From contig CAYUTA010000086.1 in NCBI GenBank assembly GCA_964447605.1, positions 1-8,335 of the forward strand: DNA of 8,335 nucleotides, written 5' to 3'. Position numbers and translations under genes: made by a program. Shown here one piece after another: positions 1-5,541 of the stretch; position 1 is the stretch's first letter; the number at the start of each line of letters is the position of its first letter. The notes beneath the pieces are model-generated. The model searched no databases. It saw only the letters and a program-made list of their open reading frames with translations, and had not been told where the DNA came from. This DNA is from CAYUTA01 sp964447605. Its GTDB lineage: Bacteria; Bacillota; Clostridia; Christensenellales; CAG-138.

Positions 1-1
1 A

Positions 2-172
2 TTACTATTTGTGCCGCTAGCGGTCGGCGGCGGAATGGATTTTTTTATGAAGCGATTTATCCATACATTTTTGACGAAATACTGCAAAGGCTATCGTCTA
101 AGATACCAGCGCCGCGCCGATCAGCGCCGTTGGCAAAGCATCCTTCAGGTGGTACGAACGGGGTTGCTGTAA
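2..172 (+). CDS. C-terminal end of an unidentified protein (partial, cut by window edge)
   Basis: An uninterrupted plus-strand frame enters from the left edge and stops at TAA 170-172, giving the last 56 residues of a protein. The visible part begins with a short hydrophobic, glycine-rich stretch (LLFVPLAVGGG) that could be the end of a membrane segment. An arginine-rich, basic tail follows (RLRYQRRADQRRW) and the chain ends in RTGLL. A hydrophobic segment followed by a positive tail would fit a membrane protein with a cytoplasmic C-terminus, but that is inference from 56 residues. A strong intrinsic terminator starts 20 bases after the stop, which supports a genuine expressed gene. I recognise no family and cannot assign a function. 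Confidence 0.5.
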   Translation, partial: LLFVPLAVGGGMDFFMKRFIHTFLTKYCKGYRLRYQRRADQRRWQSILQVVRTGLL

Positions 173-191
173 GAACAATCGATATCAAAGC

Positions 192-220
192 AGGGTGGCG
201 CTTCCGGCGCTGCCCTTTTT
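192..220 (+). terminator. Intrinsic terminator of the left-edge gene
   Basis: The ten-base arm AGGGTGGCGC (192-201) pairs with GCGCTGCCCT (207-216) through a TTCCG loop, using two G-T wobbles. A run of T (216-220) follows directly. It lies 20 bases after the stop of the partial gene ending at 172 and separates that gene from the regulator gene downstream. Confidence 0.8.
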
Positions 221-263
221 GTTTGCTGTTCGTAACCCCCTGTCGGCCATATAACGAAGTTAA

Positions 264-293
264 TTGTATACGATGGCTTTGTGTACTTAAAAT
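264..293 (+). promoter_or_regulatory. Predicted sigma-A-type promoter for the Mor-like gene
   Basis: TTGTAT (264-269, four of six consensus bases) and TAAAAT (288-293, five of six) are separated by 18 bases, in an AT-rich patch between the terminator and the gene at 342. An imperfect inverted repeat, GGCCATATA (245-253) against TATAAGGCC (306-314), brackets the promoter and could be an operator, though one mismatch and the wide spacing make that weak. A second possible -10, GATAAT (297-302), has no good -35. Confidence 0.45.
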
Positions 294-341
294 GCGGATA
301 ATGGATATAAGGCCAACACAGGAAGAAGGGGGTGTTCACTT

Positions 342-647
342 ATGAGCAGGATTAAAGAATACTTGGATAATTTCACGCCCGAGGAGCTTCCTGAACAATA
401 TCAAACCCTCGTTGAAATAGTCGGCTTTAAACAGGCCCTTACGCTGATGGAGGCGTTTAGCGGTGAATATCTCTATATTCCTAAGACCGATGCCCTTGAT
501 CAGCGGCTACGCAATAAACGGCTTTATGCCGCTTATATTAAAGGGAGTAAGCCGAGTGAGCTTGCCTCAAATTATAATCTGTCCGTTGTACAGGTTTATG
601 ATATTATCCATCAAATGGCGAAAGCTCGTAGGGATAAAAGCAAATAA
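342..647 (+). CDS. Mor transcription activator family-like small DNA-binding protein
   Basis: This 101-residue protein has the layout of the Mor/C family, small dimeric activators first known from phage Mu. An N-terminal helical half carries the pattern LPEQYQTLVEIVGFKQALTLMEAF (split here as LPEQYQTLVEIVG and FKQALTLMEAF, about residues 16-39). The turn GEYLYIPK (41-48) follows, and then a C-terminal helix-turn-helix at about residues 72-92 (SELASNYNLS, VVQVYDIIHQM) with a basic tail (KARRDKSK). In known family members the N-terminal half dimerises and the helix-turn-helix binds DNA. The start at 342 is supported by a purine-rich GGAAGAAGGGGG stretch (321-332) nine bases upstream. Many Clostridia carry stand-alone Mor-like genes outside phages, and no phage gene is visible here. 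Its target is unknown. The gene is more AT-rich than the serine and transporter genes, which may indicate a different origin. Confidence 0.75.
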   Translation: MSRIKEYLDNFTPEELPEQYQTLVEIVGFKQALTLMEAFSGEYLYIPKTDALDQRLRNKRLYAAYIKGSKPSELASNYNLSVVQVYDIIHQMAKARRDKSK

Positions 648-860
648 CTGCCCTGCCATTTTTGACACGAAACGTGCGCCGTTCTGTTTTTCCTGTATCA
701 GATGCTTGATTGCATCCTAATCTTTTGAGCCGTTCCACCTTTCTATTCTCTCTTTTTCTTCCCTTTATAACTCTGGATAAATCTATATATTCCGACCTAT
801 CTCGGTTGTTCCAGTTGGATTTTGCGTGACGCACAGTTGCGTTTTGCGTGCAGTCTTACA
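648..860. other. Non-coding, hairpin-rich stretch between convergent genes; probable body of an interspersed element
   Basis: No convincing gene lies here; the open frames have no ribosome binding site and resemble no family I know. The stretch holds several small inverted repeats. GATGC/GCATC pairs at 701-716. CCGA/TCGG (792-805) sits inside an outer CTGGA/TCCAG pair (773-777 with 810-814). An 11-base palindrome TGCGTGACGCA lies at 823-833. TTTTGCGTG occurs twice, at 820-828 and 842-850. The stretch joins without a break to the 52-base repeat at 861-912, so I infer that 648-912 may be one element, with its defined end at 912. Only 861-912 can be verified as repeated in this window. Whether it is transcribed into a structured RNA is unknown. 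Confidence 0.35.
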
Positions 861-912
861 TTTCGCATCGCCTCGGCTCCGTTTTCGTGTCCGGCTGTTT
901 TGATACAGCCCC
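861..912 (-). repeat. 52-base repeat, left copy (inverted relative to 8282-8333)
   Basis: Read on the minus strand from 912, this segment matches 8282-8333 read on the plus strand at 51 of 52 positions; the only difference is G at 876. The end is sharp: similarity stops immediately beyond the CCCC at 909-912. It contains a perfect hairpin, GGCTGT (893-898) and ACAGCC (905-910) with a six-base loop. It begins 35 bases beyond the stop codon of serA. The hairpin is not followed by a T run in either direction, so it is not a convincing terminator. The sharp edge with terminal GGGG and a hairpin suggests the end of a mobile or interspersed repeat, but no transposase is present. Confidence 0.85.
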
Positions 913-947
913 GTTTCCTTCTATTTGCTACATCAATGGCATTTGCG

Positions 948-1862
948 TTACAGATTGAACTGTTTGCAGATGATATCCACGATCTCCGCGCCGATGCGCT
1001 TTTGCGCCTCAACCGTGGAAGCGCCGATGTGCGGCGTGCTGCTGACATGCGGATGGCTGTAAAGCGCCGCATTCCTGGGCGGCTCTTCGGCGAACACGTC
1101 GAGGCCCGCGCCGTAGACCCTGCCGCTTTCAAGCGCCGCAAGCAGCGCGTCCTCGTCGACATTGGTCCCGCGGGAGGTGTTGATGAGGATCACGCCGTCC
1201 TTCATCTTTGCCAGCGTCTCCTCGTTGACAAACGGCTGGCCGGGCAGCGACGGCACATGCAGCGAGATGATGTCGGACTTGGCGAGCAGCTCGTCCAGCT
1301 CGACATACTTCATTGTTCCGCACTCCAACTCCGGCACCTGATAAATATCATATGCCAGCACGTTCATGCCCAGCGCCTGGCAGCGCTTGCCCAGCGCCTG
1401 GCCGATGCGTCCGTACCCGACGATGCCGGCGGTGCGTCCGGTCAGCTCAATACCCTTATAGGCCTTTTTCTCCCACTTACCCTCGCGCATGGTGTGCCCC
1501 GCCAGCGAAATGAAGCGCGCAACCGAGAGCATATGCGCCAGCGCCAGCTCCGCAACCGCATCGCTGCTGGCGCGCGGGGTGTTGCGAACGGCGATGCCCT
1601 TTTCCTCGGCATACTTGACGTCGATATTGTCTACGCCGACGCCGCCGCGGATAATGAGCTTGAGCCTGCCGGTCGCAAGCGCGGCGTCGATATGCGGCTT
1701 GCGCACCTTGGTCGCGCTGCGCACGACGAGCACATCGTATTCCTTGACCGCTTCCTTAAGCGCTTCCGGCTCGAAAAATTCACAAACAACCTCACAGCCC
1801 TTCCCCGTCAGCGCGGCAATCGCGCCCTTTTCCATACCGTCGGATGCCAGAATTCTAATCAT
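948..1862 (-). CDS. serA: D-3-phosphoglycerate dehydrogenase, short form without ACT domain
   Basis: This 304-residue cytoplasmic enzyme oxidises 3-phosphoglycerate to 3-phosphohydroxypyruvate with NAD, the first step of serine synthesis. A split substrate-binding domain surrounds a central Rossmann domain. The visible NAD motif is GYGRIG (149-154), with an acidic residue at the end of the next strand (D172). Catalytic residues fit the family: R231 in NTSRGTNVDEDAL, E260 in FAEEPP and H278 in TPHIGAS. The 29 and 18 residue spacings are those expected for PGDH. The chain ends about 25 residues after the catalytic histidine, so it lacks the C-terminal ACT domain that gives serine feedback in longer SerA forms. 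I place the start at ATG 1862-1860, preceded by AAAGGAGAA. The frame can be extended to a GTG at 1892 overlapping the serC stop, but with no comparable binding site. It follows serC by 26 bases. A related 2-hydroxyacid dehydrogenase is possible from sequence alone, but pairing with serC argues for SerA. Confidence 0.92.
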   Translation of the reverse strand: MIRILASDGMEKGAIAALTGKGCEVVCEFFEPEALKEAVKEYDVLVVRSATKVRKPHIDAALATGRLKLIIRGGVGVDNIDVKYAEEKGIAVRNTPRASSDAVAELALAHMLSVARFISLAGHTMREGKWEKKAYKGIELTGRTAGIVGYGRIGQALGKRCQALGMNVLAYDIYQVPELECGTMKYVELDELLAKSDIISLHVPSLPGQPFVNEETLAKMKDGVILINTSRGTNVDEDALLAALESGRVYGAGLDVFAEEPPRNAALYSHPHVSSTPHIGASTVEAQKRIGAEIVDIICKQFNL

Positions 1863-1888
1863 GCTTCGTTCTCCTTTGTCCGTTTTGG

Positions 1889-2983
1889 TCACTTTGCGCC
1901 GTGCTCGCGTTCAAACTGCTCCAGGCACCCGACCAGCGCCTCAACGCCCTCTTTGGGCATGGCGTTATAGGTCGACGCGCGCAGACCGCCCACGCTCTTG
2001 TGCCCCTTGAGATTTTCAAAACCCGCCGCCTTGGTGCAGGCGATCACTTCCGCGTCAAGCGCCTTATCGTCCGTAACAAACGGGATGTTCATGAGGCTGC
2101 GGTATTGCCGTTCAACCGTGCCGCGGAACAGCTTGCTGCCGTCAAGAAAATCATACAGTATCCCGGCTTTTTCCTGATTGAGCTTATCCATCGCCGCAAG
2201 GCCGCCGATTTTGCGGAGATACTTGAATACCTTGCCGCACACATAGATGCACCAGCAGTTCGGGGTATTGTACATGGAGCCGTTTTCAGCATGGATGTCG
2301 TAGCGCAGATAGGTGGGAATGTGCTCCGGCAGGTCCTTGCGGATCAGATCCTCGCGGATGATGACCACCGTCATGCCGGCCGGGCCGACATTTTTCTGAA
2401 CGCCCGCATAGATCAGCCCGTAGTCGCTTACATTGCAGGGCTTGCTCAAAAACATCGAGGACTGGTCGGAGACCAGAACCTTGCCCTTGGTATTGGGAAG
2501 CGTCCGCCAGGTTGTGCCGTGAATGGTTTCGTTCTCACAGATATACACGTAGTCCGCGTCCGCATCGATCGGAAGGTCGGAGCAATCGGGCACATAGGTA
2601 AAATTCTTGTCCTCGCTGCTGGCCACGCAAACGGCTTTTCCAAACCTTTGCGCTTCCTTGAACGCTTTTTTCGACCACGCGCCCGTGACCACATAGTCGG
2701 CCACGCCGTTGATCATCAGATTCATGGGTATCATCGCAAATTGCAGCGTGGCGCCGCCTTGAATAAACAAGACCTTATAGTTGTCCGGAATGCCCATCAG
2801 CGCGCGCAAATCCGCCTCGGCTTCATCGATGATCTGCTGGAACACCTTGCTACGATGGGACATCTCCATCACGCCCATGCCGCTGCCCCTGTAATTGAGC
2901 ACTTCGGAAGCGACTTCCTCAAGCACCTCCACCGGCATTGTCGCCGGACCGGCCGAAAAATTGTAGATGCGGTCGTATTTCAT
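1889..2983 (-). CDS. serC: Phosphoserine aminotransferase
   Basis: This 364-residue PLP enzyme transfers an amino group from glutamate to 3-phosphohydroxypyruvate, making O-phosphoserine; the family usually has about 360 residues. It starts with the typical NFSAGPATMP (8-17). Other landmarks are GMGVMEMSHRS (35-45), FIQGGATLQF (73-82) for cofactor phosphate contacts, and D173 in LVSDQSS, expected to pair with the pyridine nitrogen. K197 in AGVQKNVGPAG is the Schiff-base lysine. H328 and R335 lie in GHKSVGGLRASTYNAMP near the C-terminus. The usual NTPPT segment is altered to NTPNCWCIYVCG (239-250), which is cysteine-rich and slightly unusual. The ATG at 2983 has AAGGAG (2992-2997) eight bases upstream. 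It is the first gene of a two-gene operon with serA. No phosphoserine phosphatase gene is nearby. Confidence 0.96.
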   Translation of the reverse strand: MKYDRIYNFSAGPATMPVEVLEEVASEVLNYRGSGMGVMEMSHRSKVFQQIIDEAEADLRALMGIPDNYKVLFIQGGATLQFAMIPMNLMINGVADYVVTGAWSKKAFKEAQRFGKAVCVASSEDKNFTYVPDCSDLPIDADADYVYICENETIHGTTWRTLPNTKGKVLVSDQSSMFLSKPCNVSDYGLIYAGVQKNVGPAGMTVVIIREDLIRKDLPEHIPTYLRYDIHAENGSMYNTPNCWCIYVCGKVFKYLRKIGGLAAMDKLNQEKAGILYDFLDGSKLFRGTVERQYRSLMNIPFVTDDKALDAEVIACTKAAGFENLKGHKSVGGLRASTYNAMPKEGVEALVGCLEQFEREHGAK

Positions 2984-3040
2984 GTGGCACGCTCCTTCGA
3001 AGAAAATTGAATTTGCAGGAATTGCTTTCCTAATATTTTT

Positions 3041-3090
3041 ATTATAATCTTTTTTTTCGCCATTACAAGCGGCTTGCAGGCAATTGACAA
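3041..3090 (-). promoter_or_regulatory. Predicted promoter(s) of the serC-serA operon
   Basis: Two overlapping sigma-A-like pairs read toward serC. One is TTGTCA (3085-3090) and TGTAAT (3062-3067) with a 17-base spacer. The other is TTGTAA (3063-3068) and a perfect TATAAT (3041-3046) with a 16-base spacer. They share bases and would not be used at once. Upstream (3091-3130) is strongly A/T-tracted, as in UP elements. The leader to serC would be only about 50-70 bases, too short for a T-box or common riboswitch. A five-base hairpin, AGGAA/TTCCT, is the only structure I see in it. Confidence 0.7.
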
Positions 3091-3130
3091 AATATATTTT
3101 TGTTTTGCAAATTTTTATTTTGGATTCATT

Positions 3131-3442
3131 TAAAAAAGCGAAGCGATTGCGCCGCGCCCGGCGGCGTTCATGAAAACGACGGACTGGAAATCAGACGCGC
3201 CGCAGATTGACCTCCGCTTTCCGGCCGGGAATGCTGCGGATTGTCCGCTGCGCTTTTTGCTCAAGGGCAACAATGCAACCGGGAACGCGCCCGCAGAGCG
3301 CAATTTTTCTGCGGCAGGCAAGCCTTCGGCGGCATAGAACGGGTCAATTGGCGGGCCGGAAGCTTTTTAGCCAACCGCGGCGCACCGCAAATCGGGTGCG
3401 CCGGACCAGGCTTCTCAGCTATTTATCCTTTCGCGCTCTTTC
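3131..3442. other. Gene-free GC-rich spacer between the transporter and serC operons
   Basis: About 310 bases separate the stop of the transporter operon from the AT-rich serC promoter region. Open frames here lack ribosome binding sites and resemble nothing I know. One on the minus strand at 3130-3321 begins with TTG and has no Shine-Dalgarno sequence. Two clean hairpins are present. CCGCAGA/TCTGCGG pairs at 3291-3314 with a ten-base loop, and the stronger one at 3379-3402 is listed separately. I see no promoter, repeat copy or RNA gene. Confidence 0.5.
3379..3402 (-). terminator. Hairpin after the transporter operon, possible terminator without U tract
   Basis: GGCGCACC (3379-3386) and GGTGCGCC (3395-3402) form a perfect eight-base stem with an eight-base loop, 40 bases downstream of the last permease stop. 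Neither strand has a T run after it; the minus strand continues GCGGTTGGCTAAAAAGC. It may stabilise the 3' end of the transcript or assist termination, but it is not a canonical intrinsic terminator. Confidence 0.35.
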
Positions 3443-4426
3443 TCAGCGCTCCTCGCGGAAATAGGGCAGGCCAAGGTGCGCCGGCGGCTGATTTTCACGG
3501 CTGCGTCGCAGGGAAACGACGATGAGCACGATCATCGTAACGATATACGGAAGCATCTTGAAGATTTCCTGCGAACTGCGCGTAAGGCCGGGAATGTAAA
3601 AGTACGCCCATGACAACAGCCCAAACAGGTACGAACCCCAAATGGAACGAACCGGCCTCCACGACGCAAAGATGACCAGCGCAACGGCAAGCCAGCCAAG
3701 GCCCTCGATCGCGCCCGCGCTGTCCCACGTGCCCTTCATGTAATCCATAACGTAATACAGGCCGCCAAGGCCGGAGATGCCGGCGCCAATGCACGTTGCA
3801 AGATACTTGTACCTGGCGACGCTGATACCGGCGGCATCCGCAGTGGCCGGGTTCTCGCCGACGGCGCGCAGATTGAGTCCGACGCTCGTGCGGTTGAGGA
3901 ACCAGTTGAGCAGAATCGCCACCAGGATGGCTGCATAAACAAGGAAGCCATAATCAAACAGCATATCGTCGATCACGCCCCATCCGTTTGTAATCGCGAT
4001 ATCCTTGCGAAACGCCGCGCTCGTCACGGCCACAGAAATCTGGCCCACGCCGCCCGCCAGCTTATTGAGCGATCCGCCGAAGAAATTGGCAAACCCGCCG
4101 GCAAAAATCGTCATGGCAAGGCCGGTTACATTCTGGTTGGCCCGAAGCGTGATGGTCAAAAACGAGAAAATCAGTCCGCCCAGCATGGCCGCGCCAACCG
4201 AGCAGGCCAGGGCGATTAAAACGCATACGAACGGGCTTGGCGCAGCTGTATTCATTTCATAGAAAAAGACGCCCATCAGCCCCGCAATGCCGCCGAGATA
4301 CATGATGCCCGGCACGCCAAGGTTCAGATTGCCGGCCTTTTCGGAAAGAATCTCGCCCACTGCGCCGAACAAAATCACCGTGCCGAACACAATGGCCGCC
4401 TGAAAAAGCGATACGATCTGTGTCAT
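3443..4426 (-). CDS. ABC transporter permease, Bmp/nucleoside-type (YufQ-like)
   Basis: This 327-residue integral membrane protein of the BPD_transp_2 family forms half of the channel of a BMP-type importer. It is hydrophobic nearly throughout, with segments at about residues 7-25, 38-57, 65-92, 100-118, 160-176, 207-228, 242-255, 260-280 and 291-306. Diagnostic motifs are EKAGNLNLGVPGIMYLGG (29-46) near the N-terminus and the cytoplasmic ATPase-contact loop GLNLRAVGENPATADAAGIS (183-202). The start ATG (4426-4424) overlaps the preceding permease's TGA (4425-4423) as ATGA. AAGGAGG (4434-4440) lies seven bases upstream, so the two permeases are likely translated together in equal amounts. Known relatives import purine nucleosides (PnrA, Bmp and YufNOPQ systems). 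The substrate here is not readable from the sequence. Confidence 0.9.
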   Translation of the reverse strand: MTQIVSLFQAAIVFGTVILFGAVGEILSEKAGNLNLGVPGIMYLGGIAGLMGVFFYEMNTAAPSPFVCVLIALACSVGAAMLGGLIFSFLTITLRANQNVTGLAMTIFAGGFANFFGGSLNKLAGGVGQISVAVTSAAFRKDIAITNGWGVIDDMLFDYGFLVYAAILVAILLNWFLNRTSVGLNLRAVGENPATADAAGISVARYKYLATCIGAGISGLGGLYYVMDYMKGTWDSAGAIEGLGWLAVALVIFASWRPVRSIWGSYLFGLLSWAYFYIPGLTRSSQEIFKMLPYIVTMIVLIVVSLRRSRENQPPAHLGLPYFREER

Positions 4427-5541
4427 TGAATGGCCTCCTTTTTGCCGCAGCGGAGCCGCACTTTGTAGTTGACAAAGAATTCGCTTCCGAGGATGAAGAA
4501 CAGGATGATGCCGGTAATCATACTCGAAACATAATCGGAAAGGTTAAACCGCGACGCGATTTCGATCGCGCCCTTTTCCAGAAACACGATCAAAAGCGAG
4601 ATCAGGATCATGACGAACGTGTTGAACTTGGCAAGCCATGCAACGATAACGGCCGTAAATCCGCGGCCGCCCGCCGTGCTGGTCGAGATCGTATGCCCCG
4701 CGCCGGAAACGGCGATGAAGCCCGCCAGACCACAGATCGCGCCGGAAATCGCCATGGAGCGCACAATCACCCGCCTGACGTTGATGGCCGCGTAACGGGC
4801 CGTGTTTTCGCTTTCGCCTACAACGGCGATCTCATACCCCTGCTTGCTGTATTTCAGATAAATGAACATCAGCACGGCAAGGATCAGCACAATGATGACG
4901 TTGAGCATGTACTGCTTGCCAAAAACCGGCGGGAACCATCCCATCTGCGTTTGCGGATTGATCACGCCCACGGAATTGCTGCCAAACGGATTCTCCCACT
5001 TTGCCACAAAGAAGCTGGTCAGCTGAATGGCAATATAGTTCATCATCAGGGTAAACAAAACCTCGTTGGTATTCCATTTCGCCTTGAAAATGGCGGGAAT
5101 CGCGCCCCAAACGCCGCCTGAGAGCGCGGAGCCGACGGCCATGCAGAGCAGCAGCACCGCCGCGGGAAGCTGACCCTTGCCAAGGTAGATCATAAACGCC
5201 GCGGCAGCCACGCCGCCGACCAGAATCTGCCCCTCCGCGCCCAGGTTCCAAAAGCGCATTTTAAACGCAGGCGCAAGCCCCACGCCAATGCACAGCATCA
5301 TCATGATATCGCGAATGGTGACCCATGCGCGGCGGCTTGTCCCAAACGCGCCGTCAAACATGGCCTTATACACCTCGATGGGGTTCATCTTTACGATTGC
5401 GTAGATGATAAAGCCGCAAAGAACCAGCGAAACAAAAATTGCGATCACGCGCACCAGCACCGATTGCCACAAGGGCATAGCGTCGCGCTTGCTGATGCGA
5501 ATCAACGGCTCCCTTCCCTCAACCTTCCCAGCATGTTTCAT
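4423..5541 (-). CDS. ABC transporter permease, Bmp/nucleoside-type (YufP-like)
   Basis: This 372-residue membrane protein is the second channel half and would pair with the downstream permease. A basic N-terminal tail (1-27) precedes the first membrane segment (about 28-50). Further segments follow to about residue 358, ending in a basic tail (KVRLRCGKKEAIQ). Family motifs are FWNLGAEGQILVGGVAA (97-113) and the coupling loop GYEIAVVGESENTARYAAIN (235-254). An extracytoplasmic loop at about 181-210 carries KWENPFGSNS. I choose ATG 5541-5539 because it overlaps the ATPase stop as ATGA and AGGAGG (5549-5554) lies seven bases upstream. The open frame runs on to 5658, but that extension lies inside the ATPase gene and is not protein-like. 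Confidence 0.92.
   Translation of the reverse strand: MKHAGKVEGREPLIRISKRDAMPLWQSVLVRVIAIFVSLVLCGFIIYAIVKMNPIEVYKAMFDGAFGTSRRAWVTIRDIMMMLCIGVGLAPAFKMRFWNLGAEGQILVGGVAAAAFMIYLGKGQLPAAVLLLCMAVGSALSGGVWGAIPAIFKAKWNTNEVLFTLMMNYIAIQLTSFFVAKWENPFGSNSVGVINPQTQMGWFPPVFGKQYMLNVIIVLILAVLMFIYLKYSKQGYEIAVVGESENTARYAAINVRRVIVRSMAISGAICGLAGFIAVSGAGHTISTSTAGGRGFTAVIVAWLAKFNTFVMILISLLIVFLEKGAIEIASRFNLSDYVSSMITGIILFFILGSEFFVNYKVRLRCGKKEAIQ

Noticed and set aside
664..700. GACACGAAACG and CTGTATCA near 664-700 as the opposite terminal inverted repeat of the element ending at 912
   Set aside because: These short words resemble parts of the 52-base repeat, but they are out of its spacing and in a different arrangement. 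The matches are too short to support a terminal inverted repeat.
893..910. GGCTGT/ACAGCC hairpin as the serA transcription terminator
   Set aside because: No T run follows in the direction of serA transcription, and the hairpin is part of the repeat that also occurs away from serA at 8284-8301.
1369..1404. Tandem GCCCAGCGCCTGG repeat inside serA
   Set aside because: It encodes two natural QALG motifs in the Rossmann-domain helix and needs no explanation beyond protein sequence and codon bias.
822..1970. Long plus-strand open frame (382 codons) across serA, and a similar one at 1901-3010 across serC
   Set aside because: They are antisense to clear enzymes with complete active-site motifs and good ribosome binding sites. 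Their length comes from GC-rich codon bias of the real genes.
3130..3321. Minus-strand open frame of 63 codons in the spacer upstream of the serC promoter
   Set aside because: It starts with TTG, has no ribosome binding site, resembles no known family and has a low-complexity basic composition.
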